A stretch of DNA of 64,000 nucleotides from Mycolicibacterium rhodesiae NBB3 (lineage in GTDB: Bacteria > Actinomycetota > Actinomycetes > Mycobacteriales > Mycobacteriaceae): assembly GCF_000230895.2 (NCBI RefSeq), contig NC_016604.1:3720001-3784000 (forward strand), read 5' to 3'. Below are positions 44,947 through 53,835 of the stretch, piece by piece. The notes under the pieces were generated by a model. That model had not been told where the DNA came from. It worked only from the letters and a program-made list of their open reading frames with translations, and did not search any database. Each line of letters opens with the position of its first letter. Position 1 is the first letter of the stretch. The position numbers and the translations under genes were made by a program.

Positions 44947-46200
44947 ATGACCATGAACGCCAAACGTCGGCGGGCGCACGACAAGCTCGCGGCGCTGCCC
45001 GGTGTTCGCGCCGTCCGGCGGCCGGTCCGCCGCAGTTCGGACGACCAGTTCGACCTGTACTACGTGCGGGCAGGGCGCAAATCCGCGCACCCGCTGGTCG
45101 TCATCCCCGGCGGGCCCGGAGCCGCGTCGGTGGGGCTGTACAGGGGCTTTCGTCGCCGCGCCGCGGCCGAGGGCCTCGACGTGATCATGGTCGAGCACCG
45201 CGGCATCGGCCTCTCCCGGCACGATGATCAGGGCGCCGACCTGCCGCCCGAGGCGTTGACGATCGAGCAGGTCGTCGACGACGTGGCCGCAGTGCTCGAC
45301 GACGCCGGCGTCGACAAGGCGGTCATCTACGGCACCTCCTACGGCACGTACCTCGCCGCCGGGTTCGGCGTGCGCCACCCGGACCGGGTGCACGCGATGG
45401 TGCTCGACTCGCCGGTGCTGTCCGCCGCCGACATCGACGCGGTCCGTGCGGAGACCCGACGGCTGTTGTGGAGTGGCGACGACCCCGAAACCGCGGACCT
45501 GGCGCCCAAAGTCCGGCGGCTCGTCGACCATGACGTCCTCACCCCGGCGGCCACGCAGCTGGCGATGGCCGTCTACGGCTTCGCCGGCCCCACCCTGCTG
45601 CAACGTCAGCTGGACCTGCTACTCACCGGTAGACGCTGGTTGTGGTCCGGGATGGCGCTGGCCACCCGCCTGGTGCTGGAACGCAAGGCTCCGTATCGGC
45701 ACGAACCCGACCTCGTCAACCGCATCGCTTACCGCGAGCTCAACTACGGAGCCACACCGGACGGCAAGCCGTTGGATCCGGCGGTGGCTTATCGCGAAGC
45801 CGACACCGACACAATAGAATTCGATGCTGAACCCTTCGATCTAGTCGCCGAGATGCCGAATTTCACCTGGCCCACCGTGGTGATCTCGGGCGGTCGAGAC
45901 CTGATCACCCCACCGACGGTGGCACGTCGGATCGCGTCGCTCATCCAGAATTCGGTGCTCGTCAATTTGGCGACCGCGGGCCACAGCATCATCGATCTGC
46001 GCGAAGGCGCGGCCATGGAGATCGTCGCGGCCATCTACGACGGCACCGTCGAGCGCCTGCCCGAACGTGAGACCGCACTGGATTCGAAACCCGCCGGTCT
46101 GGGGGTCCGTGCCCTGATCTGGGGTATCGAGGCCGCGGCAACCCTCGAGTCGGCCGTGCCCGCGGCGCTACCCCGAACCGTGCGGCGGGTTACTTCATGA
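44947..46200 (+). CDS. Alpha/beta-hydrolase, proline iminopeptidase-like (S33)
   Basis: 417 codons. Oxyanion loop VIPGGPGAAS, VEHRGIGLS, nucleophile elbow YGTSYGTYLA, acid SGGRDLITPP and the final His in LATAGHSIIDLR. Resembles S33 aminopeptidases that release N-terminal residues, often Pro. Next to the oligopeptide importer (convergent, 11-bp overlap with oppA), so a role in processing imported peptides is plausible. Confidence 0.85.
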   Translation: MTMNAKRRRAHDKLAALPGVRAVRRPVRRSSDDQFDLYYVRAGRKSAHPLVVIPGGPGAASVGLYRGFRRRAAAEGLDVIMVEHRGIGLSRHDDQGADLPPEALTIEQVVDDVAAVLDDAGVDKAVIYGTSYGTYLAAGFGVRHPDRVHAMVLDSPVLSAADIDAVRAETRRLLWSGDDPETADLAPKVRRLVDHDVLTPAATQLAMAVYGFAGPTLLQRQLDLLLTGRRWLWSGMALATRLVLERKAPYRHEPDLVNRIAYRELNYGATPDGKPLDPAVAYREADTDTIEFDAEPFDLVAEMPNFTWPTVVISGGRDLITPPTVARRIASLIQNSVLVNLATAGHSIIDLREGAAMEIVAAIYDGTVERLPERETALDSKPAGLGVRALIWGIEAAATLESAVPAALPRTVRRVTS

Positions 46201-47857
46201 AGCCGATGTTCGCATAGTCCGCATCGGCCAGACCGAATGCGCCGAAGTTCGCCAAATTGCTTCGTACCGCGATGTTTCCGGTCGACTGGGTCAACGGGAG
46301 GCTGAAAACTTCTTCGAAGAGCATCTTGTCGAGTTCGTTGGCGAGTGCCCGTGCCTTGGCGGGATCGAGCTCGCCGACCGTCTCCTCGATCTTGGCGTCG
46401 ATCTCTGGGCTGCTGATCTTGCCGAAGTTGCTCTCCGCGCCGGTGCGGTAGATCTGGGTCAGGCTCGCCAGCGGGAACGCGTCACCGCTCCAGGAGAACT
46501 GGGCGATGTCGAAGTTTCCGACGGTGACGTAGTCGGTGAAGAAGCCCGCCGCCGGCCTGATGTCGAGTTCGAGTTTGACCCCGATCTGGGCGAGGTTGTT
46601 CTGCGCGATCTGGGCGTACTGGCGGGTCGACAGCGAGTCGAACAGAACATCGCGAATCACCAACTGTTTGCCGTCCTTTTCGCGGAACTGTCCGTTCATC
46701 CGCCAGCCCAACCCGTCGAGTTCCTGCTTGGCCTTCTCGGGGTCGAATGCGACGACGCCGCTGTTGTCCTGGTAGCCCTCTTGTCCTGCGACGTAGATGT
46801 GGTTGTTCAGCGGGACGGGATTGTCCGCGAGGCCGCGCTGGGTCACCGCGGCGATGGTGTTGCGATCGATTCCCCGCGCGACGGCGCGGCGCAGAGCCGG
46901 ATCGGCCAGGATCCGGCCCGGAGCGCCGTTGAACGTGAAGTGATACCAGCCCAGCCCGGGGGCGCGGCGGATGGAGACCCCGTTGGTACGCCGGGCGATC
47001 TGCATCTCGTCGAGCGTGGCGAGTCCCGAGGCGTCGATCGTGTTGTTCTGCAGGGCGGGGATGCGCGCCGCGTCATCTAGGATGAGGTAGGTGATGCTGT
47101 CCAGTAGCGCCGGCTCGCCCCACCATTTGGGGTTGCGCGTCAAGGTGATTCGCTTGGCGCCGCGGTCGAGGTTCGAGATGACGAAAGGGCCGGCCGACGG
47201 GCCGGGATCCGACAGCTGCGCACGGTTGAACGCCTCAGGTGTGGCGGTGGAGCTCTTCGGCAACAGCATCGTGCTGCCGGCGAACATGCCCTTCCAGTCG
47301 GACCATGGTTTGGCGAAGGTGATGACCGCCTGGCGGTCGTCGACACCGCGCTCGACCTTCTCGACCCGGTCGCTGCCGTTGGTGGCCGCGATCGCGAAGC
47401 CCTTGTCCTTCCCGCTGGTCGCATTGATCTGAGAGTGCAGGTCCTCCCACGTGATCGGTGTGCCGTCGCTCCACACCGCCTTGGGGTTGATCGTGTAGGT
47501 CACCACCTGAGGGTCGGTGCCCGTCAGCTCGATGCTGGTGAAGTAGTCGGTGTTGACCGACGCCGAACCGTCGGCCGCGATCCGGAACGCCCGCGGCATC
47601 GTCGGGCGCTCGATCGACGCGACGTCACCGGTGTTGCCGTCGATGTGCAGCGAATTGAAGTTCGGCGGGAAGTCGTTGAGTGCCACCCGGAGGTTTCCGC
47701 CCTGCCGGAGCGCATCGCGCGGCTGCGGGTTGACGTCATTGGTGATGCCGACTTCCGCGGAGCCGCCTGCCGACGGGGCGTCCTCGTTGCTGCCGGAGCA
47801 GGCGGTCAGCGTCAGCGCGGTGATCATCGTTGCCGCGCCCAGGCGTCGGATCTTCAT
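46190..47857 (-). CDS. oppA: Oligopeptide ABC transporter substrate-binding lipoprotein
   Basis: 555 codons. Lipobox LTAC (Cys20), then an SBP family 5 fold: NPKAVWSDGTPITWEDL, SAGPFVISNLDRGAKRITLTRN (spread over two strands), FNGAPGRILADPALRRAVAR. Captures peptides at the outer membrane face and feeds OppBCD. Last gene of the leftward opp operon, 11 bp after oppD. Matches Rv1280c. Confidence 0.92.
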   Translation of the reverse strand: MKIRRLGAATMITALTLTACSGSNEDAPSAGGSAEVGITNDVNPQPRDALRQGGNLRVALNDFPPNFNSLHIDGNTGDVASIERPTMPRAFRIAADGSASVNTDYFTSIELTGTDPQVVTYTINPKAVWSDGTPITWEDLHSQINATSGKDKGFAIAATNGSDRVEKVERGVDDRQAVITFAKPWSDWKGMFAGSTMLLPKSSTATPEAFNRAQLSDPGPSAGPFVISNLDRGAKRITLTRNPKWWGEPALLDSITYLILDDAARIPALQNNTIDASGLATLDEMQIARRTNGVSIRRAPGLGWYHFTFNGAPGRILADPALRRAVARGIDRNTIAAVTQRGLADNPVPLNNHIYVAGQEGYQDNSGVVAFDPEKAKQELDGLGWRMNGQFREKDGKQLVIRDVLFDSLSTRQYAQIAQNNLAQIGVKLELDIRPAAGFFTDYVTVGNFDIAQFSWSGDAFPLASLTQIYRTGAESNFGKISSPEIDAKIEETVGELDPAKARALANELDKMLFEEVFSLPLTQSTGNIAVRSNLANFGAFGLADADYANIGFMK

Positions 47858-47868
47858 GCCGACCGACC

Positions 47869-49704
47869 CTACCGGCGATTGACCTCTGGTTGCGGGACTG
47901 CTGCCAGTAATCGTCGGGTGTACTCGTGCTGGGGGTTGGTGAAGACCTGGTCGCCATCGCCCTGCTCGACGATGGTGCCCTTGTACATCACGGCGACGCG
48001 GTGGGCCAGATGTTTGACCACTGACAGGTCGTGCGAGACGAAGAGGTAGGACAGTTCGAACCGCTGCTGCAGGTCCAGCAGGAGGTTGATGATGCCCGCC
48101 TGAATCGATACGTCCAGCGCCGAAACCGGCTCGTCGAGCGCGAGAATCCGGGGTTGCAGTGCCAACGCCCGCGCGATGCCGATGCGCTGCTTCTGCCCAC
48201 CGGAGAACTCGGCGGGGTACCGGCTGGCATCCTCCCTGCGCAGTCCGACCGTGCCGAGCAGCTCAGCCACCCTGTCGTCGATCCGACTCTTGTCGAAACC
48301 GTTGGCGCTCAACGGCTCTGCCAAGACATCGAAGACCGGCAGGCGAGGATCCAGAGACGCCACCGGGTCTTGGAACACCACCTGCAGTTCGCTGCGCAGG
48401 TCCCTGCGGGTCCGGCCCGTCAGGGTCGCCACATCGGTGCCGAGCACCTCGATCGAACCCGACTGCGGGGTCGCCAGCTCCAGTATCTGGTGCAACGTGG
48501 TCGATTTACCGGACCCGGACTCGCCGACGATGCCCAGCGTACGACCTTCCTGAAGCTCGAAGCTGACGCCGTCGACCGCGCGCACCTCACCGACCTGCCT
48601 GCGGAACACCACACCCTTGGTCAGCTTGTAGGTCTTCGCGAGATCCCGAACCCGCAGCACGACGGGTTCGTCCACGGTCGGCGGTGCGACGGCGGGCTCG
48701 GTGGACACACCGTAGATCTGTGCGGCGCTACGGCCGGCCACCTGCTCGGTCCGGATGCAGGCGGCGCTGTGGCCGGGCGCTACTGCGAGGAGCTCCGGTT
48801 CCGCGTCGCGGCACTCGTCGATGGCAAGCGGACAACGCGGTTCGAACGGGCAGCCCGGAGGCAACGCCGCCATCGCCGGCGGTGCGCCGGGTATCGGGAC
48901 CAGCCGCGCACCCTGTTTGGCGTCCAACCGCGGAACCGATCCGAGAAGTCCTGCGGTGTAGGGCATTCGGCGATCGTGATACAGCTCGTCGACCGGTGCG
49001 ATCTCGACGGGTCGTCCGGCGTACATGACCAGGGCGCGGTTCGCGAACTCCGCGACCACTCCGAGATCGTGGGTGATGATCAGAACCCCGGCGTTCGTCA
49101 CATCGCGCGCGGTCGCGAGCACGTCGAGGATCTGCGCCTGCACCGTGACGTCGAGAGCGGTGGTCGGCTCGTCGCAGATCAGCAGGTCCGGGTCGTTGGC
49201 GATCGCGATCGCGATCACGACGCGCTGCCGTTCGCCACCGGACAGCTCGTGCGGAAACGAACGAGACCGGCGCTCCGGCTGGGAGATTCCGACGAGCTCG
49301 AGCAGTTCGATCGCGCGGGTATGCGCGGCGCGCCGACCGATATCGCGCTGGTGGATCTCGATCGCTTCGGCGATCTGGTCGCCGACGGTGTAGACGGGGG
49401 TGAGCGCCGACATCGGATCCTGGAACACCGTTCCGATGACCTTGCCTCGGATCTGCGACATGCGTTCGTCGGAAAGCCCGACGAGCTCGTCGCCGTGCAG
49501 CCTTATCGATCCGGACACGGCCGCGTACTCCGGCAGCAGCCCGACGACGGCCATCGCGCTCGCCGACTTGCCCGCACCCGATTCGCCGACGAGCGCGACG
49601 ACCTCACGCGGGTTGACGTCGAAGTTCATCCCGCGCACCGCGTGGACGGTGTCGGTATCGGTGGGGAAGGCGACGGTGAGGTCGCGCACCTGCAGCAGGC
49701 TCAC
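47869..49704 (-). CDS. oppD: Oligopeptide ABC transporter, fused two-domain ATPase
   Basis: 611 codons from GTG 49704, overlapping the oppC stop (GTGA). Two ATPase domains in one chain: first with GESGAGKS, LSGGERQRVVIAIAI and LICDEPTTALD plus an Opp/Dpp Cys region CPFEPRCPLAIDEC; second (from about 350) with GESGSGKS, FSGGQKQRIGIARAL and LALDEPVSALD. The Fe-S-type Cys motif is seen in peptide importer ATPases. Fused OppD-OppF like Rv1281c. Confidence 0.93.
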   Translation of the reverse strand: MSLLQVRDLTVAFPTDTDTVHAVRGMNFDVNPREVVALVGESGAGKSASAMAVVGLLPEYAAVSGSIRLHGDELVGLSDERMSQIRGKVIGTVFQDPMSALTPVYTVGDQIAEAIEIHQRDIGRRAAHTRAIELLELVGISQPERRSRSFPHELSGGERQRVVIAIAIANDPDLLICDEPTTALDVTVQAQILDVLATARDVTNAGVLIITHDLGVVAEFANRALVMYAGRPVEIAPVDELYHDRRMPYTAGLLGSVPRLDAKQGARLVPIPGAPPAMAALPPGCPFEPRCPLAIDECRDAEPELLAVAPGHSAACIRTEQVAGRSAAQIYGVSTEPAVAPPTVDEPVVLRVRDLAKTYKLTKGVVFRRQVGEVRAVDGVSFELQEGRTLGIVGESGSGKSTTLHQILELATPQSGSIEVLGTDVATLTGRTRRDLRSELQVVFQDPVASLDPRLPVFDVLAEPLSANGFDKSRIDDRVAELLGTVGLRREDASRYPAEFSGGQKQRIGIARALALQPRILALDEPVSALDVSIQAGIINLLLDLQQRFELSYLFVSHDLSVVKHLAHRVAVMYKGTIVEQGDGDQVFTNPQHEYTRRLLAAVPQPEVNRR

Positions 49705-50627
49705 TTGCGTGCCTTTCGCCGCAAGGCCCGGCTGCCCGGGTCGAGTGCGTCGCGCAGGCCATCGCCGACGAGGTTGGCGCAGAAGATGATCAACACGAGA
49801 ACACCGGCAGGGAACAGGAACAGCCACGGGAACGTCGTCGCCGACGGTGTACCGCTGGCGATCAGTGTTCCCAGCGACACGTCGGGTGGCTGGACGCCGA
49901 AACCCAGATAGCTCAAGCCCGTTTCGGCCAGGATCGCTATCCCGACGTTGAGCGCGGTGTCGATGATGATGATCGATGCGACGTTCGGCACGATGTGGCG
50001 GACGATGATCCGCGCGTTGCGAACACCCATATACCTTGCAGCCACGACGAATTCGCGTTCCTTCAGACTCATCGTCATACCGCGCACGATGCGGGAGCTG
50101 ATCATCCAGCTGAATACCGACAGCAGGAAGATCATCCACACGATGTCACCCTTGGTGCGTTGGACGACGATGGTGATGAGCAGGAACGCCGGCACCACCA
50201 GCATGAGGTCGACGATCCACATCAGGGTGCGGTCGCGCCAGCCGCCGAAGTAGCCGGCGATGGTGCCGACCGTGGCAGCGATCACCGTGGAGATGAACGC
50301 GACGCATACGCCGATGAGCATCGACTTCTGCATCCCACGCAGGGTTTGGGCGAGCAGATCCTGGCCCAGCGAGTTGGTGCCGAACCAGTGGTCGGCGTTG
50401 GGCGGCTGTTGGAGGGCGAAGAAGTCCAGATCGCTGTAGTTGTGCGGCAGCAACGGGGGCAGGGCGTAACAGCCGGCGAACATGATCGCCAGCAGCGCAA
50501 GGGAAGCCACGGCGGGTTTGTTGCGCAGGAACCGTCGAAGCACCAGGGTGCGCCTCGATGCGAACGACGCAACGTCGACGCCGGACTTCGCGGTCGTCGA
50601 GGAATCTTGGGTCGCGGGTTCGCTCAT
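49701..50627 (-). CDS. oppC: Oligopeptide ABC transporter permease
   Basis: 308 codons from ATG 50627, overlapping the oppB stop (ATGA). N-terminal helix after RNKPAVASLALLAIMFAGCY, HWFGTNSLGQDLLAQTLRG, and the EAA loop SLKEREFVVAARYMGVRN contacting the ATPase. Matches Rv1282c. Confidence 0.92.
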   Translation of the reverse strand: MSEPATQDSSTTAKSGVDVASFASRRTLVLRRFLRNKPAVASLALLAIMFAGCYALPPLLPHNYSDLDFFALQQPPNADHWFGTNSLGQDLLAQTLRGMQKSMLIGVCVAFISTVIAATVGTIAGYFGGWRDRTLMWIVDLMLVVPAFLLITIVVQRTKGDIVWMIFLLSVFSWMISSRIVRGMTMSLKEREFVVAARYMGVRNARIIVRHIVPNVASIIIIDTALNVGIAILAETGLSYLGFGVQPPDVSLGTLIASGTPSATTFPWLFLFPAGVLVLIIFCANLVGDGLRDALDPGSRALRRKARK

Positions 50628-51601
50628 GTCACCCGCACTCTCGGATCGAGCATCGCGTAGATCACGTCGGAGAGCAGGCCGGCCAGCAGGACGGTGACAC
50701 CCGCGAACACGACGATGGCGGCGATGATGTTGATGTCCTGGGTGTTGAGCCCCTGAATGAACCATTCACCCATGCCGTGCCAGCCGAAGATCTTCTCGGT
50801 GAACACCGCTCCGGTGAACAGGCCGGCGAAGCTGTAGGCGAACATCGTCGCCATCGGAATGAGCGCGGTGCGCAGCCCGTGTTTGAACAGCGCTCGTCGA
50901 CGCGTCAGACCCTTGGCGCGGGCAGTGCGAATGAAGTCCTGTCCCAACACATCCAACATCGCGTTGCGTTGATACCGGCTGTAACCCGCCATCCCTCCGA
51001 GCGCGAGCGTGGCCGTGGGCAGCACCAGATGTTGGAGACGGTCGACGAACTGATCCCACGCGCCGCCGATCGCGTCCGGCGATGTCTCGCCGGTGAATTC
51101 GAACAGCTGAATACCCAACGCGTTGTTGACACCCAGCGCCGCCAGGATCAGCAGGGTGGCCATCACGAACGCCGGGGTGCTGATCACCAACAGCGACAGC
51201 GCGGTGATGACGCGGTCACTCAACCGGTACTGACGTATCGCTCCCCACGCACCGATGATCACACCGGCGACGGTGCCGATCACCGATCCGAGGACGAGCA
51301 GGCGCAGGCTGACCCCGACGCGTCGCCAGAGTTCGTCGGACACCGGCTGACCCGCAACGGTGGTGCCGAAGTCGCCGTGGATGACGCCCGACGCCCACAG
51401 GCCGTATTGGACCAGGATCGGCTTGTCGAGGTTGAGTTCGACCTTCTTCGCCTCGATGACGGCTTCGGGCGGGCGCGGGTTGCGGCTCTGGAGATTCTCG
51501 AGGGGGTCGAACTGCCAGGAGGCCAGAAAGAAGACCAGCAGCGACGCCAGCGCCAGTAGGACGAGGTAGTTGAGCAGTCGCCGCGCGAGGAATCGCGTCA
51601 T
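50624..51601 (-). CDS. oppB: Oligopeptide ABC transporter permease
   Basis: 325 codons from ATG 51601 (MTRFLARRLLNYLVLLAL). Six helices, LNLDKPILVQYGLWASGVIH, EAA loop DVLGQDFIRTARAKGLTRRR. First gene of the operon oppB-C-D-A. Matches Rv1283c. Confidence 0.93.
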   Translation of the reverse strand: MTRFLARRLLNYLVLLALASLLVFFLASWQFDPLENLQSRNPRPPEAVIEAKKVELNLDKPILVQYGLWASGVIHGDFGTTVAGQPVSDELWRRVGVSLRLLVLGSVIGTVAGVIIGAWGAIRQYRLSDRVITALSLLVISTPAFVMATLLILAALGVNNALGIQLFEFTGETSPDAIGGAWDQFVDRLQHLVLPTATLALGGMAGYSRYQRNAMLDVLGQDFIRTARAKGLTRRRALFKHGLRTALIPMATMFAYSFAGLFTGAVFTEKIFGWHGMGEWFIQGLNTQDINIIAAIVVFAGVTVLLAGLLSDVIYAMLDPRVRVT

Positions 51602-51783
51602 CGAGTCGGTCCGCGGCTGCGCTGCATGCGCACAGGTTATGAGATTCAGGCGGCGCACCTCTGGACAACTCACACGTGGCGCGCAGTCGGAGTCCAGATT
51701 TGGCGCGTTCACTGGTCATCACCTGCAAGTTCAGCGGTGGTCGCGCCGAGGCGGCGACCGACACATCAGAGGGGCACCGTGAA

Positions 51784-52050
51784 ATGCACGTCAAACGCAA
51801 GAGCACATCCCACGCCGATCTGAGGCTGTGTGCCGCGGCGATCGGCTGTAGCGCTGTCGTCGCGATGGCCGCGATCGGACTGATGGTGGCCAAAGATCAT
51901 GACGGACGCGAGATCGCCAACGCAGCGACGATGCAGGTCGGCTCGACCAGCACACAGACCACGCCGTCCAAGGGCCCGACTGTCGCCATGGCGAAGCCCC
52001 TGATGAGGGGGCCTGCGCCGCTCCCGTCCGAGGAGGCGGCGGCCAAGTAG
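51784..52050 (+). CDS. Small exported/membrane protein A
   Basis: 88 codons from ATG 51784 with AGAGGGG upstream. Basic N-terminus, hydrophobic helix LCAAAIGCSAVVAMAAIGLMV, then a Thr/Ser/Pro-rich outer tail. Resembles the next small gene in start context (GTGAAAT), helix pattern and tail, suggesting a duplication. No known family. Confidence 0.65.
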   Translation: MHVKRKSTSHADLRLCAAAIGCSAVVAMAAIGLMVAKDHDGREIANAATMQVGSTSTQTTPSKGPTVAMAKPLMRGPAPLPSEEAAAK

Positions 52051-52089
52051 TCGTTTCACCCCTCTCCACAGCGGTTACCCAGTACAGGT

Positions 52090-52109
52090 AAGGGTCATCG
52101 GCGACCCTT
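52090..52109. terminator. Short 7-bp inverted repeat between paralogous small genes
   Basis: AAGGGTC (52090-52096) and GACCCTT (52103-52109) with a 6-nt loop, 39 bp after the first small gene. No T-run; weak terminator or attenuator candidate. Confidence 0.35.
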
Positions 52110-52170
52110 CAGCGCATGTTCGACGAGCCGCGACGACGCGGCTCCCGACGACCGAATGGAGAGGTCAAAG

Positions 52171-52404
52171 GTGAAATCGAAGCAGCTGAAACTGGGGGCG
52201 GCGACGCTGGGGACCAGCGCCGTGTTGGCGATGGGCGCGATCGGTGTGGTGTCCGGCGTGAGCTCCGCACAGGACGAGCCCCCGAAGCCCCCGAGTCCCG
52301 AGATCACACTCGGTGAGACGACGACGTCCACGACGGCACCGAGTGAGCCCGAGACATCGGTCGCGACCCCGGAAGTCACGGCGGAGCCCGCGCCGACTGC
52401 GTAG
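52171..52404 (+). CDS. Small exported/membrane protein B
   Basis: 77 codons from GTG 52171, with GGAGAGG 7 nt upstream; ATG 52156 is in frame but overlaps that site. Lys-rich start VKSKQLKLGAATLGTSAVLA, hydrophobic helix to about residue 25, then an acidic Pro/Thr tail (EPPKPPSPEITLG, TTTSTTAPSEPE). Probably secreted or anchored. Paralogue of the preceding small gene; function unknown. Confidence 0.65.
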   Translation: MKSKQLKLGAATLGTSAVLAMGAIGVVSGVSSAQDEPPKPPSPEITLGETTTSTTAPSEPETSVATPEVTAEPAPTA

Positions 52405-52408
52405 CCGG

Positions 52409-52945
52409 CTAGTTCTGTCCAGCAGGCCCCGGTGGCCCGGAAGGGCCGTCGGGGCCTGTCTGCGTGTTGACCGAGGTCGCAGTCGCCACCTGGCCATTTC
52501 GCTTGCCTTGAATCGACACCTCCTCGTTGACGACTATCGGCTGACCGGTCTTCTGACCCCCGGGCGGCAACTCGTACGTCTGGGTGAATGCATCGGCGCT
52601 GCGCACGGTGACGCTGTCCGGGGTGATGGCGGTTACCGTCCCGCTCTGGGTGAGCATCGTGATGAAGCCCCCTTTGCCGTCGCCGGTCACCAACTCCCCG
52701 TGCAGGGCGGGAAACGCGCTCGACACATGTGCCGCGCTGAATCCGCCCGGTGCAGGCGCGCCGGGCGGCCCGTGCCCGAACGGTTGGGAGTGCGAATCGG
52801 TGGCGGCATAAATGGCGGCGCCGCCGAGTGCGGCAATGACACCGGCCACGCCGACGGCCATGACGGTTTCACGCGCACCCCAGCGTTGCGGGTTCGGCGG
52901 CGGCGCACCCCAGACGGGTACGTCGGGTTCCTGATCGATCGTCAT
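52409..52945 (-). CDS. Membrane-anchored DUF5666-like protein
   Basis: 178 codons from ATG 52945. Cytoplasmic Pro-rich N-terminus (DVPVWGAPPPNPQRWG), one helix (VMAVGVAGVIAALGGAAIYAA), Gly/Pro linker, then an outside beta-domain with GTVTAITPDSVTVRSAD and VVNEEVSIQGKRNGQVATA, as in DUF5666, and a collagen-like Gly/Pro end (GPDGPSGPPGPAGQN). Divergent from the response regulator, so likely under its control. Confidence 0.78.
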   Translation of the reverse strand: MTIDQEPDVPVWGAPPPNPQRWGARETVMAVGVAGVIAALGGAAIYAATDSHSQPFGHGPPGAPAPGGFSAAHVSSAFPALHGELVTGDGKGGFITMLTQSGTVTAITPDSVTVRSADAFTQTYELPPGGQKTGQPIVVNEEVSIQGKRNGQVATATSVNTQTGPDGPSGPPGPAGQN

Positions 52946-52968
52946 GCGTTCACGCTGCCTCAGCGACA

Positions 52969-53038
52969 TGTGCATCCGCTGTGCACCCGATCAGTAGAGG
53001 ACACAGGTTGGCACATTCACAGCTGGCGCATAGACAGC
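52969..53038. promoter_or_regulatory. Divergent promoter with two tandem-repeat operator candidates
   Basis: Set 1: TGTGCATCCGC (52969-52979) and TGTGCACCCGA (52980-52990), 9/11 identical, 11-bp phase. Set 2: TGGCACATTCACAGC (53009-53023) and TGGCGCATAGACAGC (53024-53038), 12/15 identical. Tandem boxes are the usual sites of OmpR-family regulators; set 2 lies 39-68 bp upstream of the predicted regulator transcription start. Confidence 0.55.
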
Positions 53039-53064
53039 GCACAGTCGTCGCCCACGGCCCTGCC

Positions 53065-53070
53065 GATAAT
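53065..53070 (+). promoter_or_regulatory. -10 box GATAAT for the response regulator, leaderless
   Basis: GATAAT, 6 nt, GTG 53077; fixes the start inside a longer frame. Confidence 0.5.
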
Positions 53071-53076
53071 GGACAT

Positions 53077-53835
53077 GTGGTGAGTTCCAGCGGTTCGACA
53101 GTCAACGATCAGGAGCCCGCGCGTGTCGTGATGCGCCGGGCCGACGGCAACCCCATCCACGTGCTGGTCGTCGATGACGAACCCGTGCTCGCCGAGTTGG
53201 TGTCGATGGCGCTTCGCTATGAGGGCTGGGAGATCACGACTGCGGGCGACGGAGCGAGCGCCATCGCCCTGGCCCGCCAGTCGCCGCCGGATGTCGTTGT
53301 GCTCGACGTGATGCTGCCGGACATGAGCGGCCTGGACGTCCTGCACCGGCTGCGTGAACAGATCCCCGGGCTACCGCTGCTGTTACTGACCGCCAAGGAT
53401 TCGGTCGAGGACCGTATCGCCGGTCTGACCGCAGGTGGCGACGATTATGTGACGAAGCCGTTCAGCATCGAAGAGGTGGTGCTGCGACTGCGCGCCCTGC
53501 TTCGACGGACCGGAGTCACCAGCGAGTCGGGTGGCGCGAAGGTCATCGTCGGCGATCTGGTGCTCGACGAAGACAGCCACGAGGTGACTCGCGCGGGCGA
53601 GCTGATCACCCTGACCGCGACCGAATTCGAGCTGTTGCGATTCATGATGCGCAATTCAAAACGTGTGTTGAGCAAGGCGCAGATTCTCGACCGGGTATGG
53701 AGCTATGACTTCGGTGGACGATCCAACATCGTCGAGCTGTATGTCTCGTATCTGCGCAAGAAGATCGACAGCGGGCGTGAACCGATGATCCATACTCTGC
53801 GTGGTGCCGGCTATGTCCTCAAGCCCGCGCGCTGA
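53077..53835 (+). CDS. OmpR-family response regulator
   Basis: 252 codons from GTG 53077. Receiver domain: VLVVDDEPVL, phosphoacceptor Asp in VVVLDVMLPDMSG, LLTAKD, Lys in YVTKPFS. C-terminal winged helix with ATEFELLRFMMRN, SKAQILDRVWSYDFGGRSNI and YVSYLRKKID. Related to PhoP/TcrX/TrcR but not assignable to one. Overlaps or abuts the kinase gene. Probably controls the divergent DUF5666-like gene and the glycosylation cassette downstream. Confidence 0.92.
   Translation: MVSSSGSTVNDQEPARVVMRRADGNPIHVLVVDDEPVLAELVSMALRYEGWEITTAGDGASAIALARQSPPDVVVLDVMLPDMSGLDVLHRLREQIPGLPLLLLTAKDSVEDRIAGLTAGGDDYVTKPFSIEEVVLRLRALLRRTGVTSESGGAKVIVGDLVLDEDSHEVTRAGELITLTATEFELLRFMMRNSKRVLSKAQILDRVWSYDFGGRSNIVELYVSYLRKKIDSGREPMIHTLRGAGYVLKPAR

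Noticed and set aside
53011..53038. PhoP-type box (TCACAGC direct repeat)
   Set aside because: TCACAGC and AGACAGC are present, but their 15-bp phase does not match the 11-bp phase of PhoP sites.
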